From positions 434,001 through 498,000 of the forward strand of contig WJPL01000002.1 of NCBI GenBank assembly GCA_009649675.1: a stretch of DNA of 64,000 bases, read 5' to 3'. A model generated the notes under the pieces. That model ran no database searches and had not been told where the DNA came from. It saw only the letters and a list, made by a program, of their open reading frames with translations. Made by a program: the position numbers and the translations under genes. The stretch comes from Alphaproteobacteria bacterium HT1-32 (GTDB taxonomy: Bacteria > Pseudomonadota > Alphaproteobacteria > Rhodospirillales > HT1-32). Every line of letters starts with the position of its first letter. The first letter of the stretch is position 1. Of the stretch, positions 9,001 through 20,000 are shown piece by piece.

Positions 9001-9717
9001 ATGAATATCTTCATGGGACATATCAGGGGGCTGCTTTTTGACCGGGACGGGACACTGATCGATTTTCATCAGACCTGGACGCCGGCCTTTACCGAGGCGG
9101 CTACTCTTCTGGCAAAAGGTGATCCGGAACTGGTGTCCCGACTGCTGATTGATGCTGGCTATGATCCGGAAACCGGACAATCAGGGCCCGGTTCCATGCT
9201 GGCAGCCGCGTCGGATGCCGAACTGGCGGCTTTCTGGGCCACTATGCTGCCGGAAGAAACGGCTGACAGTATTCTGGGCCAGATATCCGGGATATTCTCG
9301 GATCATCTGGAATTTGGCGCAGCCCCGGTCTGTGACCTCTCTCTGTTCTGCCAGCAGATGCTGGATCTCGGATATCAGCTGGGGATTGCCACAAACGGCA
9401 GCTCCCCCTCGTCAAAGGCAATGATGCGCAGGTTTGGTGTGCATCATCAGTTTGCTTATTACGCGGGTTTTGACAGTGGTCATCAGCCAAAGCCGCATCC
9501 GTCGATGGCGCTGGGTTTTTGTGCGGCCACGGGGCTCCGGCCGGAAGAAATTGCGGTTATCGGCGATAGTACACATGACCTGAAGCTGGCCCGCTCTGTA
9601 AAGGCGGGGCTTGCAATCGGGGTGCTGACCGGTGCCAGCAGCGCGGATGATCTGCAGCCTTTTGCAGATCATGTCATTCCGAACATTACCTTTCTGGCTG
9701 ATCTGCTGGCTGATTGA
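9001..9717 (+). CDS. HAD family hydrolase, phosphoglycolate phosphatase-like
   Basis: This 238-residue protein carries the HAD motifs in order: motif I LLFDRDGTLIDF (catalytic Asp about residue 14, acid/base Asp 16), motif II IATNGSSPSSKA, the motif III lysine in HQPKPHPSMALGF, and motif IV VIGDSTHDLKLARS. The alpha-helical cap between motifs I and II places it in subfamily I with phosphoglycolate phosphatases. The substrate is not readable. ATG 9001 and ATG 9013 are both possible starts; the second would begin MGHIRGLLFDRDGT, closer to relatives. It ends three bases from the stop of the convergent amino-acid oxidoreductase gene. Confidence 0.88.
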   Translation: MNIFMGHIRGLLFDRDGTLIDFHQTWTPAFTEAATLLAKGDPELVSRLLIDAGYDPETGQSGPGSMLAAASDAELAAFWATMLPEETADSILGQISGIFSDHLEFGAAPVCDLSLFCQQMLDLGYQLGIATNGSSPSSKAMMRRFGVHHQFAYYAGFDSGHQPKPHPSMALGFCAATGLRPEEIAVIGDSTHDLKLARSVKAGLAIGVLTGASSADDLQPFADHVIPNITFLADLLAD

Positions 9718-9720
9718 AGA

Positions 9721-10977
9721 TCAGGCGCCGAAACGGGCCGGCCGGAAGATCTCCATTGGAATGTCCGTCGGTTTGTCAGCAACCATCTGCGCGAGCAGTT
9801 TGCCTGTGATCGGGCCGGTTCCGAAACCGATATGACCGTGCCCGAAGGCCATCCATAAGCCTTTGTGCCGGGCTGCACTGCCGATCACCGGGCGAGTATC
9901 CGGCAGCGAGGGGCGGCTGCCGCTCCAGGGCTGGTTTTCAACGGCTGATCCCAGCGAAATGGCCTGTTCTGCTGCCGGGAAGATAGCCTGAATCTGGCTG
10001 TAATCAGGCGGGGCATCACGTTCGGCAAACTGAATGCCGGAGGTGACGCGGATGCCACGTTCCATTGGACTCATGGAAAAGGCACCTTCGATATCGTTGC
10101 AGGCGCGGTACAGGGTCTGGCCGTCCCGGACCTGAAAATGTTGATGATAACCACGCTCATAGGCCAGCGGGATGTTATAACCCAGTGGTTTCAGCAGATC
10201 GGCAGACCAGGGACCGGCGGCCACAACGACCTGTGCGAAGCCTGTGCTGCCCTGCTCGGTGACTACCGTGAAGCCGTCGCCTGATGGATCGATCCGTTGC
10301 ACCTGTTGCGCCTGAATGATGCCGCCTTCTGCCTCAAACAAAGCGGCATAGGCTTCGGTGACGCCTCCGGGACTATCGACATTTGAGGCGGATGTGATGA
10401 GGACAGCCCCGGCATAGATCGGCTTCAGATGCGGTTCGATCTCGGACAGTTCTTTGGGGCCAAGTACATCGTAGCCGACGCCGTGGCTTCGCATCAGTTC
10501 CTGATCCTCGAAGCTGCCATCAAACCCGGCCTGACTGCGATAGAGCTTCATCCAGCCGGTATCGCGAAAGCGGTGTTCAACGCTGGCCTGTCTGGCCAGT
10601 TCCAGATGCACAGCGCGTGACCGATAGGCGAAGGCGCTCATCTCGTCGGCGGCTTTCATGAAACTGCTGCGTCTTGCACGCAGCAGAAACCGTGCCATCC
10701 ATCCTGCATTGCGCGCCAGATAGGCGGGATCATAACGGACAGAGTTGGTCTTGTTGCTGGCAAAGCGATGCAGGTTGCGCAGGATGCGTGGCGAGTTGAT
10801 CGGAATGAAAGATGCCTGACTGATGGCACCGGCATTGCCATAGGAAGTTTCGCGACCCGGTGCCGTTTTCTCGATCAGGGTTGTCTTGAATCCCTGCCGG
10901 TTCAGGAACAGGGCGCAACTGACCCCAACGATGCCGCCGCCAATGACGGCAACACTGTCTGATGCAATCTCCGTCAT
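9721..10977 (-). CDS. FAD-dependent D-amino-acid dehydrogenase-like oxidoreductase
   Basis: The protein has 418 residues and the DAO fold of the DadA family. The dinucleotide motif is VAVIGGGIVGVSCALFLNRQG at the N-terminus, then ETSYGNAGAISQASFIPINSP (the DadA-type GNAG segment), and near the C-terminus RPSLPDTRPVIG and HGHIGFGTGPITGKLLAQM. DadA-like enzymes oxidatively deaminate D-amino acids to 2-oxo acids at the inner membrane face. It starts five bases after the stop of the TRAP permease gene and is clearly in one operon with it and the TAXI binding protein. This suggests that the imported solute is its substrate or is converted to it. Confidence 0.88.
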   Translation of the reverse strand: MTEIASDSVAVIGGGIVGVSCALFLNRQGFKTTLIEKTAPGRETSYGNAGAISQASFIPINSPRILRNLHRFASNKTNSVRYDPAYLARNAGWMARFLLRARRSSFMKAADEMSAFAYRSRAVHLELARQASVEHRFRDTGWMKLYRSQAGFDGSFEDQELMRSHGVGYDVLGPKELSEIEPHLKPIYAGAVLITSASNVDSPGGVTEAYAALFEAEGGIIQAQQVQRIDPSGDGFTVVTEQGSTGFAQVVVAAGPWSADLLKPLGYNIPLAYERGYHQHFQVRDGQTLYRACNDIEGAFSMSPMERGIRVTSGIQFAERDAPPDYSQIQAIFPAAEQAISLGSAVENQPWSGSRPSLPDTRPVIGSAARHKGLWMAFGHGHIGFGTGPITGKLLAQMVADKPTDIPMEIFRPARFGA

Positions 10978-10981
10978 GATT

Positions 10982-13210
10982 CTACACCGTGGCAGAGGGG
11001 CGGCGTCTGTTCATCAGAATTTGCAGGCCAAGCACCGGCAGGACGATACAGATACCGATGATGTCCGACGTGCCGCTGGGTGCAACCAGCAACAGACCGG
11101 CGATGGCCATGATGATCCGCAGTGGTGTGCCAAGCGGGGCTGCAAAGTAATTTGCGACGGCGGTCGCGATGGTGAACACCCCGATACCGCAGGTTATCGA
11201 GACCTGCAGGAAGCTTGAAAGCGAGTAATATTCCGGCAGCACAATCAGCATGGTCGGTGCATAGACGAAGACCATCGGGACCATCAGTTTGCCAAGTCCC
11301 ATCGAGAAGGCGGACAGACCGGTCCGGAACGGATTCGCCCCCGCAATGCCGGCCGCCGCATAGGCTGAGGCACAGACCGGCGGTGTGATTTCCGACATCA
11401 CGCCGTAGTAGAGCACAAACATATGTGAGGCCAGCGGCGGAACACCGAGCTGTGACAATGCCGGCTGGGCGACGGAAACCAGCATGATGTAGAGCGCGGT
11501 GGTCGGCAATCCGGCGCCCATCAGAATGCAGGCCATGGCAACGAAGCAGAGCGACAGGAACAGCTGGATGGAGGGCAGGGTAAAAGCGTCACTGGGGATC
11601 CAGGAGACCAGCGGGAAGATGATGTCAGCCAGTTCGGCGGCGCCGTTTGTGACCATGAAACCCATCCGGAAACCGACGCCGGTTGTATTGATAACCCCGA
11701 CGACGATACCCACTGCGGTCGCTGCGCCACCGACGGCAAGGGCGTACTGAACCCCAAGCCGCATGCTGGACCAGAGCTGGCTGAAATCTTCACGCCGACG
11801 CGGATTGAACACGCCGATGAAGATGCAGATCACCAGAACAATGCTGAGCAGCGGATCAAAGACACCGGAGAAATACTTGTCGGCAATGAAGGCCAGCCCG
11901 CCAAGTGGCACAATGAGGGTCAGTGGCTTTCGGACAGTGACAAAGCCGACGATGACACAAAGCGTAATGCCCATGAAGGCTGCCATATAGGGCGTGTAGC
12001 CACTGAACAGCACATAGATCAGCGCAATCAGCGGCAACATGGTTGGCCAGCCTTCTTTCCAGACGGCTTTCAGTTGCGGCAGGCGATCAGCGGGGAAGCC
12101 CTGCAGCCCAAGGCTTTTGGCCTTGAAATGGACGATCGCCAGAACTGCGATGTAATGCATCAACGCGGGTACGATCGCGGCGATCACGATGGTGGTGTAG
12201 GGGACTTCCAGAAATTCCGCCATGATGAAGGAGGCGGCCCCCATGATCGGCGGCGTAATTTGCCCGCCGGCACTGGCGGCGGCCTCGACCCCGCCGGCAA
12301 AGTGGCCGGGATAGCCCATCTTCTTCATGTTCGGAATGGTCAGCGACCCGGTGGAAACGGTATTCGCAATGGATGAGCCGGAGATCGTGCCGAAGAAGGC
12401 CGAGGAAATGACACTGACCTTGGCGGGCCCCCCTGTATAGCGACCGGCGAGGATCATCGCATTGTCGATGAAGAACTGACCAAGCCCCATACGCTGGGCG
12501 ATGACGCCGAACAGTACGAAATGGAAAACGATGGTGGAGACAACCCACAACGTAACGCCGAAGATACCTTCCTGAGGGAAGTACATATTGTTGATGAACT
12601 GGCGCCAGTCGACACCCGGATGGATGAGAATCTGGATCGGCATATAAGGGCCGAGAAGGGCAAAGGCGATGAAGACCAGAATGATGCCGGGCAGGATCGG
12701 CCCGATGGTGCGGCGCGCGATTTCCAGCGCCAGCACGACAACGACGGTTCCGAAGAAAATGTCAGAAGTGACCGGATTTCCCTGCCGCAGGGCCTGGTCC
12801 GGAATGCTGATTTCAAATCCCAGAATATTGGCTTCGACGCCGCTCCACGAGAAACCGAGATAGAGGGCTGCTGTTACACCGAGAATAATGCAGAGCCAGT
12901 CATAGACGGGCACATTGGCAATGATCCACCAGCTGTTCGGGCGGTAGGCCATTGTGCGCTCGTTCCGGAGCATCGGAAAGCCGGTAAAAATCAGGACAAA
13001 CAGGCCAGCCAGATGGATGCCCATATGCCAGTAATCGACTGGCAGCCCGATACCGGCGGTTATGTAATGATAAAACGCAAAGGCAAGTGTGAAGCCGAAA
13101 AGGGCTTTGCGCAGCAGCGGTGCATGTTCACGGTGACTGAGCGTATTGTCGTACTGTTTTTCCAGTTCTTCCGCAGCCTGAACATCAAGCACATCATCTT
13201 TGTTGCTCAT
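10982..13210 (-). CDS. TRAP transporter fused permease (4TM/12TM)
   Basis: At 742 residues this is the fused small-plus-large TRAP permease that pairs with TAXI-type binding proteins. Many hydrophobic helices cover the whole chain. DctM-like signatures include FFGTISGSSIANTVSTGSLTIP, GVEAAASAGGQITPPIMGAASF and MGAGLPTTALYIMLV, and a late segment SEITPPVCASAYAAAGIAGA. The protein sits in the inner membrane and drives sodium- or proton-coupled uptake of an organic acid or amino acid delivered by the periplasmic protein. The ribosome site before ATG 13210 is poor. It lies between the TAXI gene and the DadA-like gene, same strand. Confidence 0.95.
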   Translation of the reverse strand: MSNKDDVLDVQAAEELEKQYDNTLSHREHAPLLRKALFGFTLAFAFYHYITAGIGLPVDYWHMGIHLAGLFVLIFTGFPMLRNERTMAYRPNSWWIIANVPVYDWLCIILGVTAALYLGFSWSGVEANILGFEISIPDQALRQGNPVTSDIFFGTVVVVLALEIARRTIGPILPGIILVFIAFALLGPYMPIQILIHPGVDWRQFINNMYFPQEGIFGVTLWVVSTIVFHFVLFGVIAQRMGLGQFFIDNAMILAGRYTGGPAKVSVISSAFFGTISGSSIANTVSTGSLTIPNMKKMGYPGHFAGGVEAAASAGGQITPPIMGAASFIMAEFLEVPYTTIVIAAIVPALMHYIAVLAIVHFKAKSLGLQGFPADRLPQLKAVWKEGWPTMLPLIALIYVLFSGYTPYMAAFMGITLCVIVGFVTVRKPLTLIVPLGGLAFIADKYFSGVFDPLLSIVLVICIFIGVFNPRRREDFSQLWSSMRLGVQYALAVGGAATAVGIVVGVINTTGVGFRMGFMVTNGAAELADIIFPLVSWIPSDAFTLPSIQLFLSLCFVAMACILMGAGLPTTALYIMLVSVAQPALSQLGVPPLASHMFVLYYGVMSEITPPVCASAYAAAGIAGANPFRTGLSAFSMGLGKLMVPMVFVYAPTMLIVLPEYYSLSSFLQVSITCGIGVFTIATAVANYFAAPLGTPLRIIMAIAGLLLVAPSGTSDIIGICIVLPVLGLQILMNRRRPSATV

Positions 13211-13309
13211 TACATATACCGCCGGTTTTGGGAGTTTTTGGTGTATCTGCTGGCCGGCGGCGCAGATTGCGCCAACCGGCCAGAGATATGGTCAGTCTGA
13301 AGCGATGGG

Positions 13310-14323
13310 TTACTTCAGCAGACCGGCTTCTTTGTAGAACTTCTCGGCGCCCGGATGCAGCGGCACCCGCAGGTTGGCAATGCCTTTCAGCGCGGTTTCC
13401 AGACGGATGACCTTGCCTTTGGCATGGCCGTTATCCAGCAGCGTGCGGGAGGTCTTGCTCCACATGGCTTTGGTAATGCCGTAGATCAGATCGTCCGGCT
13501 GGTCAGCGTTGGTCACCAGAATGCCGTTCACAGCAACCGTTTTGACATCATAGTCGAGGCCTTCATAGGTGCCCTTGTCGATTGACGACTCAACGTAGTA
13601 GGGCAGGATTTTGCCAACGGCTGCAATTTCAGCATCGGTGAAGGAGTAGAGTTCCATTCCCTTGGTCGAGGAAAGCTGAACCATTGCAGCGACCGGCGTG
13701 CCGGCAGCGTAGAAATAGGCATCAAGCTGACCATCAGCGATACGTTCGGCGCTCTGCGAGTTATTGAGTTCTGCCGGGGAGTAGTCGGCACGGGTCAGAC
13801 CGTTGTCGGCGAGAATCATTTCAACAGCAATCTGCGTACCCGAACCGGCCTGTGCGATGCCAACGCGCTTGCCCTTGAGGTCTTTCAGCGAGCCGAGCTT
13901 GCCGCCTTTCGGGAGAACCAGATGCATGTCTTCCGGGAACAGGTTGGCGATTACCCGGAGTTTCGGCTTCTTGTTGCCTTCGAATTTTCCTTCGCCGTGA
14001 TACGCCTGATACAGGGTTGCAGCACCGGTCAGTCCGGCTTCCATCTGGCCGGCGTCGGTGGCAGTCACGTTATGTGCGGAGGCGTTGGTTGACTGGGCAA
14101 TCGCGACCAGTCCCGGTACACCACAGCTACCGCCCTTGTCGCAAGGACGTGCACCCGGCGGGCTGGAGATGGCATTGGCGATGATTCCGCCGATCGGGAA
14201 GTAAGTTCCGCCTGCGCTGCCGGTGCCGATGCGGAAGAATGTCATCTGCTGGGCCTGGGCGACACCGCTCAGCAGCGTTGCTCCTGCGAGGGCCGCTGCC
14301 ATCAGAATGGAAGTTTTTTTCAC
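13310..14323 (-). CDS. TAXI family TRAP transporter solute-binding protein
   Basis: The 337-residue product has a signal peptide (MKKTSILMAAALAGATLL ... AQA, cleaved near residue 24) and the TAXI hallmark RIGTGSAGGTYFPIGG directly after it. Further family features are VGIAQAGSGTQIAVEMIL and DGQLDAYFYAAGTPVAAM. It captures a solute in the periplasm for the adjacent fused permease. The gene starts with GTG at 14323, seven bases after an AGGAG ribosome site. A region with two cysteines (ARPCDKGGSCGVPG) after the first strand could form a disulfide; similar loops occur in other TAXI proteins. The ligand is unknown; the flanking amine and amino-acid oxidases suggest an amino acid or derivative. 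Confidence 0.95.
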   Translation of the reverse strand: MKKTSILMAAALAGATLLSGVAQAQQMTFFRIGTGSAGGTYFPIGGIIANAISSPPGARPCDKGGSCGVPGLVAIAQSTNASAHNVTATDAGQMEAGLTGAATLYQAYHGEGKFEGNKKPKLRVIANLFPEDMHLVLPKGGKLGSLKDLKGKRVGIAQAGSGTQIAVEMILADNGLTRADYSPAELNNSQSAERIADGQLDAYFYAAGTPVAAMVQLSSTKGMELYSFTDAEIAAVGKILPYYVESSIDKGTYEGLDYDVKTVAVNGILVTNADQPDDLIYGITKAMWSKTSRTLLDNGHAKGKVIRLETALKGIANLRVPLHPGAEKFYKEAGLLK

Positions 14324-14415
14324 GTCGTTTCTCCTCTGTATTTGACGTTTGGTTGGTCTGAATCGCGTCTGCAGAGGGTCTGCAATCGCGACATCGTGCT
14401 ACCGGATAATCGGGT

Positions 14416-15732
14416 TTATGCCTTGACGACTCCCCGTCCCAATTTATCCAGCAGGCCGTGCCAGCCGAGAACGGCCGGAAGAAACCAGGTCCGGCCGTTA
14501 AAAAACGGCACGGCTGGCGGTGGGTCGCAGTCAAAGACAGAAGCGCCTTCCGGCGACCCGAGTATTTTCAGGGCGGCTTTCTGACCGATCCAGCGGGCCC
14601 AGACGACACCGGAGCCGCAATAGCCGCCGGTGTAATGGGCACCGTCACGCTGGAACAGCAGCGGGATATCAGAGCGGCTGAAAGCAACGAGGCCATTCCA
14701 TGAATGGCTGATTTTCGTGTCCGACAGCTCGGGATACATCTCAATCAGGCCCTTGAGCAGATGAGCGCCGGATTCTGCCTCGCTTCGCCCGAACATCGAG
14801 GAACGTCCCCCCAGAAGAATACGCCGGCCATCGGGTGAGGGGCGGAAATAGCGGTACAGTTTCCGGGTTTCACCCATGCCTCTGCCGGCCGGCATCAGGG
14901 TTTTCATAAGGTTTGGCGACAAGGGCTCGGTCGCAATCATGCAACTGGGAATCGGCACGATACGGCGGCGCAGCCATTTGTTTGCGCCGTCAATATAGCC
15001 GTTAGCTGCGAAAATGAGATCACGGGCGACCGTTTTGCCCCGTGTGGTGTGAATGACATAGCCATCGCTGACGCGTTCGAACCCGGTTACAGGCGTTTCA
15101 CCGTGCAATATGGCACCGGACTCGACAGCGACGCGGATCATTTCCTGTACGAATTTCCCGGGATGAAGCATGCCGATATCCGGGCGCACGACCCCGCCAC
15201 GATACATCGCGGAACCGGTCTCCTTATGCTGCTCCTCTTTCGGGACAACATAACCACCGATATTGAGATGTCGGTTCAGCAGGTCAGTTTCGCGTGCCTG
15301 TATGTCGTAATGGTCGTCACTGATGCAGCCTGTAAAGCGACCGGAGAGAACGAAGTCGCAATCGAGTTTCTCTTCGTGGATAAAACGCTGAAGGTCTTTC
15401 CGGGCCTCGACACCTTCCCGGTAGAGGGCCAGTCCTTTGGCCTCGCCATACTTCTCTATCGCGGCACTCAGCCCAATGCGGATGTTGCCGCTTGTGATAC
15501 CGCCATTGCGGGACGAAGCGCCTTCGCCCGGTCGCTGCCGGTCAAAAATCTGCACATTACGTCCGGCGCGGGCCAGGGTAATGGCTGCGCTGAGGCCAGT
15601 ATAACCGGCACCAATGATGGCAACGTCGCAACGTTCCGCAACCGGGGCCTCCGGAACGGACTTCGGCTCAGCCGCTTCCCACCAGTATGGCAGAAAACGA
15701 GTCTGACCGTCTGAATCACGGTTTTCACTCAC
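14416..15732 (-). CDS. FAD-dependent oxidoreductase, gamma-glutamylputrescine oxidase-like
   Basis: This 438-residue DAO-fold protein begins with an extension (LPYWWEAAEP) common in PuuB-like enzymes, then the FAD motif VAIIGAGYTGLSAAITLARAG, the segment GASSRNGGITSGN, and a C-terminal stretch HYTGGYCGSGVVWARWIGQKAA that closes the flavin site. Relatives oxidise secondary amines such as gamma-glutamylputrescine or N-methyl amino acids. The start is GTG 15732. The gene is first in the leftward cluster, 92 bases before the TAXI gene, and divergent from a LysR regulator that probably controls it. The substrate is not certain; puuA, puuC and puuD are absent here. Confidence 0.87.
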   Translation of the reverse strand: MSENRDSDGQTRFLPYWWEAAEPKSVPEAPVAERCDVAIIGAGYTGLSAAITLARAGRNVQIFDRQRPGEGASSRNGGITSGNIRIGLSAAIEKYGEAKGLALYREGVEARKDLQRFIHEEKLDCDFVLSGRFTGCISDDHYDIQARETDLLNRHLNIGGYVVPKEEQHKETGSAMYRGGVVRPDIGMLHPGKFVQEMIRVAVESGAILHGETPVTGFERVSDGYVIHTTRGKTVARDLIFAANGYIDGANKWLRRRIVPIPSCMIATEPLSPNLMKTLMPAGRGMGETRKLYRYFRPSPDGRRILLGGRSSMFGRSEAESGAHLLKGLIEMYPELSDTKISHSWNGLVAFSRSDIPLLFQRDGAHYTGGYCGSGVVWARWIGQKAALKILGSPEGASVFDCDPPPAVPFFNGRTWFLPAVLGWHGLLDKLGRGVVKA

Positions 15733-15883
15733 AGTTTTTATAGTCCCCTGTCATGGTTGCTGATCTTTGTCAGCATTACCGTGAGACAGCATAAACATGC
15801 TTGTCCTATAAAACCTATTCATTAATTTTTCTGGATCGATAGGATTTTGCTATACCCTGTGGCGTGACGGGAAGGAGCAACTC
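15733..15883. promoter_or_regulatory. divergent control region between LysR gene and oxidoreductase/TRAP cluster
   Basis: The 151-base gap separates a LysR regulator from the leftward oxidase-TRAP cluster. It holds an AT-rich core with an imperfect dyad CCTAT (15814-15818) ... ATAGG (15839-15843) and a -10-like CTATAC at 15850-15855 reading toward the LysR gene. LysR proteins usually bind such dyads between themselves and their target, so this is the expected operator, inferred from position and shape only. Confidence 0.4.
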
Positions 15884-16828
15884 ATGAATTTGAGACAGCT
15901 GGAAGCATTTCAGGAAGTCATGGTCAGCGGATCTGTCTCGGCTGCTGCGCGAACGCTTGGTCGCAGTCAGCCTGCGGTGAGTGCGTTGATATCCACACTG
16001 GAGGAGTCGGTCGGTTGTGCCCTGTTTGAACGCCGTGGCGGGAGGTTGCACCCGTTGCCAGAGGCGCATTTTCTGTTTGAGGAATCCCGGGATATTCCGG
16101 AGCGTATTGAACGGCTGCGGCTGACCATGCGGGGGGCGCCGGAGGGGGCGAGACATACACTCCGGATTGCCAGTATGCCGGGACCGGCGATGTTCTATCT
16201 GCCGGATGTGATCTCCCGGTTCTCCGAAAGTCATCCGGATGTCCGTTTTGTGCTGAACAGCCGGGTCTCAACATCTGTCCGGCAGCTTGTCGCGAACCAG
16301 AGTTGCGATATCGGTCTGGTTGATCTGGGTATTGAAGACAGCGATCTCGACAAACCGCTGATCGATATCACGCCAATGACGTTCAACTGTGTCTGTGCCC
16401 TGAGAGATGACGAACCGCTGGCCGCCTTGTCAGAGATCACCCCGGCTGACCTGGACGGTCACCCCATGGCATTGCTGTTACCCAGCCATATGACCAACCG
16501 GCAGTGTCGCAAGGCGTTTCATGATGCCGGTGCGACCCTGAACGCCCGCTATCAGACGGAAACCTTTATTCCGCATCTGCGACTGGTTGAAGGCGGGAAT
16601 CTCTGCTCCATCCTCGATCCGATGACTGCCGAGGCCTATGGAATCATGACTCGCAGGGGTGGTGCGGTGATCTTTCGGCCGTTCATCCCTGATATAAAGA
16701 TGGAAGTGGCGATTCTGACAGCAACCTTTGCCCCGCCCTCCGGGCTGGCAAGGGAGTTTCTGGACATGTTCATGGTCCGGCTTGCCGAGACGACAGCGCG
16801 ATTCAGTAATGGATTTATTCCCGGCTGA
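15884..16828 (+). CDS. LysR family transcriptional regulator
   Basis: The 314-residue protein has the LysR winged helix-turn-helix at residues 1-60 (MNLRQLEAFQEVMVSGSVSA, then AARTLGRSQPAVSALISTLE) and a periplasmic-binding-protein-like effector domain from about residue 90 (LRIASMPGPAMFYLPDVISRF). A GGAAGGAG ribosome site precedes ATG 15884. It faces the oxidase-TRAP cluster and reads toward the ferredoxin oxidoreductase gene 179 bases downstream, so it may coordinate both. The effector is unknown, plausibly the transported amino acid or its 2-oxo product. Confidence 0.94.
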   Translation: MNLRQLEAFQEVMVSGSVSAAARTLGRSQPAVSALISTLEESVGCALFERRGGRLHPLPEAHFLFEESRDIPERIERLRLTMRGAPEGARHTLRIASMPGPAMFYLPDVISRFSESHPDVRFVLNSRVSTSVRQLVANQSCDIGLVDLGIEDSDLDKPLIDITPMTFNCVCALRDDEPLAALSEITPADLDGHPMALLLPSHMTNRQCRKAFHDAGATLNARYQTETFIPHLRLVEGGNLCSILDPMTAEAYGIMTRRGGAVIFRPFIPDIKMEVAILTATFAPPSGLAREFLDMFMVRLAETTARFSNGFIPG

Positions 16829-17007
16829 CAGACCTGATGACGCTTTTTATTGCGTGGTTTCCGACTTCTGTGACGATATCGTTTCAAACAGTTTCCACGC
16901 GGTGAAATCTTCCGTCTATTTTCGGGAGAGGGCTTGCAGGGAAAGATTTATATAAGTCAGTATTGCTTACCTAATAAGACTGTAGCGTTCTGACGGGAGG
17001 GTTGGAT

Positions 17008-20000
17008 ATGGCTTTGGCGAAGGTATCTCTGGAAGACAAATATGTCCTTGAGACCGGACGGATTTATCTGAACGGAACACAGGCGCTGGTTCGCCTGCCG
17101 ATGATGCAGAAACGCCGGGACGAAGCAGCGGGACTGAATACCGGTTCGTTCATTACAGGCTATCGCGGCTCCCCGCTCGGTGCGCTGGATCAGGAATTGT
17201 GGCGCGCCAAGAAATTCCTCTCCAAGCATAACATCAGGTTTCAGGCCGGGGTGAATGAGGATCTGGCAGCGACTGCAATCTGGGGCAGCCAGCAGGTCGG
17301 ACTGCATGGCGATGCCACCGTCGATGGCGTGTTTTCCATGTGGTACGCAAAGGGGCCAGGTGTCGACCGGTCCGGTGATGTGCTGCGTCATGCCAATTTT
17401 GCCGGTTCTGCAAAGAATGGCGGCGTGCTGCTGCTGGCTGGCGACGACCATACCTGCAAATCCTCAACCACGTCGCATCAGTCGGAATATGCCTTTGTCG
17501 ATGCTCATATACCGGTTCTGAACCCGGCCGGTGTTCAGGAGTTTCTGGATTACGGAATTATCGGCTGGGCAATGTCGCGTTATTCCGGCTGCTGGGTTGC
17601 CATGAAAACTGTGGCCGAGACTGTGGACACCTCAGCGTCCGTCTATGTCGACCCGCACCGGGTTGAACTTGTTGAACCGACCGATTTCGATATGCCGGAC
17701 GGCGGTCTGAACATTCGCTGGCCGGATACCCCGCAGGAACAGGAATACCGTCTGGAGCGTCACAAGCTTTATGCGGCAATCGCTTTTGCCCGTGCCAACG
17801 GGATTGACCGGACGGTTATAGATTCTCCCAATGCGCGGCTCGGGATTGCGACTTGCGGGAAGTCATATCTTGATGTGCGTCAGGCGCTTGAAGACCTCAA
17901 TATCGATGAGGCGGATTGTGAGCGGATTGGCATCCGGATCTACAAGGTCGGCATGACCTGGCCGCTGGATCGCAAGGGCATCCTGAATTTTGCCGAAGGA
18001 CTCGATGAAATACTGGTTGTCGAGGAAAAGCGGGCGCTGATCGAAAATCAGCTGAAAGAACAGCTTTACAATATGGGCGGTGAGAAACGTCCCCGCGTTG
18101 TCGGCAAGTATGACGAACAGGGTGACTGGATTCTGCCATCTGCTGGTGAGCTGACCCCGGCGCGGATTGCGCGGGTAATTGCGGCTAGGCTGAAAGTAGT
18201 GGGCTATGAAAGTGATAATATCAGGCGTCGGCTTGGTGTGCTGGAGAAGATCGAGAAGTCACTGGAGAGCATCAACCCGCTGATGCAGCGGACGCCCTAT
18301 TTCTGTTCCGGCTGCCCGCATAATACCTCGACCAAAGTGCCGGAGGGAAGCCGGGCGATGGCCGGAATCGGCTGTCATTACATGGTTCAGTGGATGGACC
18401 GGGAGACGGAAACCTTTACCCATATGGGGGCCGAAGGGGCGAACTGGATCGGTCAGGCTCCGTTCGTGAAGACAGAGCATATTTTCCAGAACATTGGTGA
18501 CGGCACGTTCCATCATTCCGGATCAATGGCTATTCGTGCTGCGGTCGAAGCCAATGCCAACATGACTTACAAGATCCTGTTCAATGACGCGGTTGCCATG
18601 ACCGGCGGTCAGCCCCCGGCTGCAGGGGAAAAGCCGGTCGCGATTACCGCTGACCGGATCACACGGATGGTCTATTCCGAAGGTATTCGCGATATCACGG
18701 TGGTTGTCGATGACCCCGACAAATACCCGGCCGGAATGGAATGGGCGCCGGGTGTGCAGGTCGAGCCACGGGAGGCCCTGGACCGGGTGCAGCGTGACCT
18801 GCGCCAGCGCAAGGGTGTGTCGGTGCTGGTCTATGACCAGACCTGCGCTGCTGAAAAGCGCCGTCGCCGGAAACGTGGTACTTTTCCGGACCCGGCGAAA
18901 CGGGTCTTCATCAACGAGGCCGTCTGTGAAGGCTGTGGCGATTGCGGTGTGAAATCGAACTGTGTTTCGGTGACGCCGGTTGAAACGGAATTCGGCCGCA
19001 AGCGGGCAATTGATCAGTCCAGTTGCAATAAGGATTACTCCTGCGTCAACGGGTTCTGCCCCAGCTTTGTGACTGTCGAAGGGGGCGGGCTGCGCAAGCC
19101 GGAAGCCAGAACGGATACGGGTGTCTGGGCCGTGCTGCCGGACCCGGAAATCCCCAGCCTTGAAGCGGAAAGCTTTGGTATCCTGATCACAGGTGTCGGC
19201 GGAACCGGTGTTGTGACGATTGGTGCTCTGCTGGGTATGGCCGCGCATATCGAAGGCAAGGGCTGCGGAATTCTCGACATGGCAGGACTGGCCCAGAAGG
19301 GCGGGCCGGTTATCAGCCATGTACGAATCGCAAAGCGCCCGGAAGATATTCATGCCGTCCGTATTGCGGCAGGCGGGGCGGAACTGCTGCTGGGCTGTGA
19401 CCTCGTGGTCGCCGCCGGCTATGACGCCCTGTCGAAGATCGACGAAGGCAAGACGGTCGCTGTAATCAATTCGCATGAAATCGTCACCGGTGACTTTACC
19501 CGTAATCCGGACCTCAATTTTCCGGGGCAGGGCATGCAGGGCCAGATTGCCGGTGCAGTCGGTGCAGACCGGGCAACTTTCATTGACGCGACGGACATTG
19601 CGACCTCGCTGATGGGCGATTCGATTGCGACAAACCTGTTCATGCTGGGGCTGGCCTATCAGAAGGGCGCGATTCCGGTTTCTGCTGATGCGATCGAACA
19701 GGCAATCGACCTGAACGGAATTGCCGTTGAGGCCAATAAGCAGGCATTTCTGTGGGGGCGTCGGGCTGCTGTTGATCCGGAAGCGGTCGCCCGGGCGGCG
19801 CATCGCCGGGAAGCGCCGGTTATGCACAGGCTCTCAACCTCGCTTGATGAGATGATTTCACGTCGGGCATCCCAGCTTGTGGCCTATCAGGATATTGCCT
19901 ATGCCGAGCGCTACGAATCTCTTGTGGCGCAGGTTCGGGAACGTGAGGCCGGGTTTGGTGGTACAGCCATTACCGAGGCTGTCGCACGTAACTATTTCAA

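Noticed and set aside
18523-19827. 434-codon minus-strand frame inside the ferredoxin oxidoreductase gene
   Set aside because: Antisense to cysteine-cluster and gamma domains that are certain to be coding; no motif of its own.
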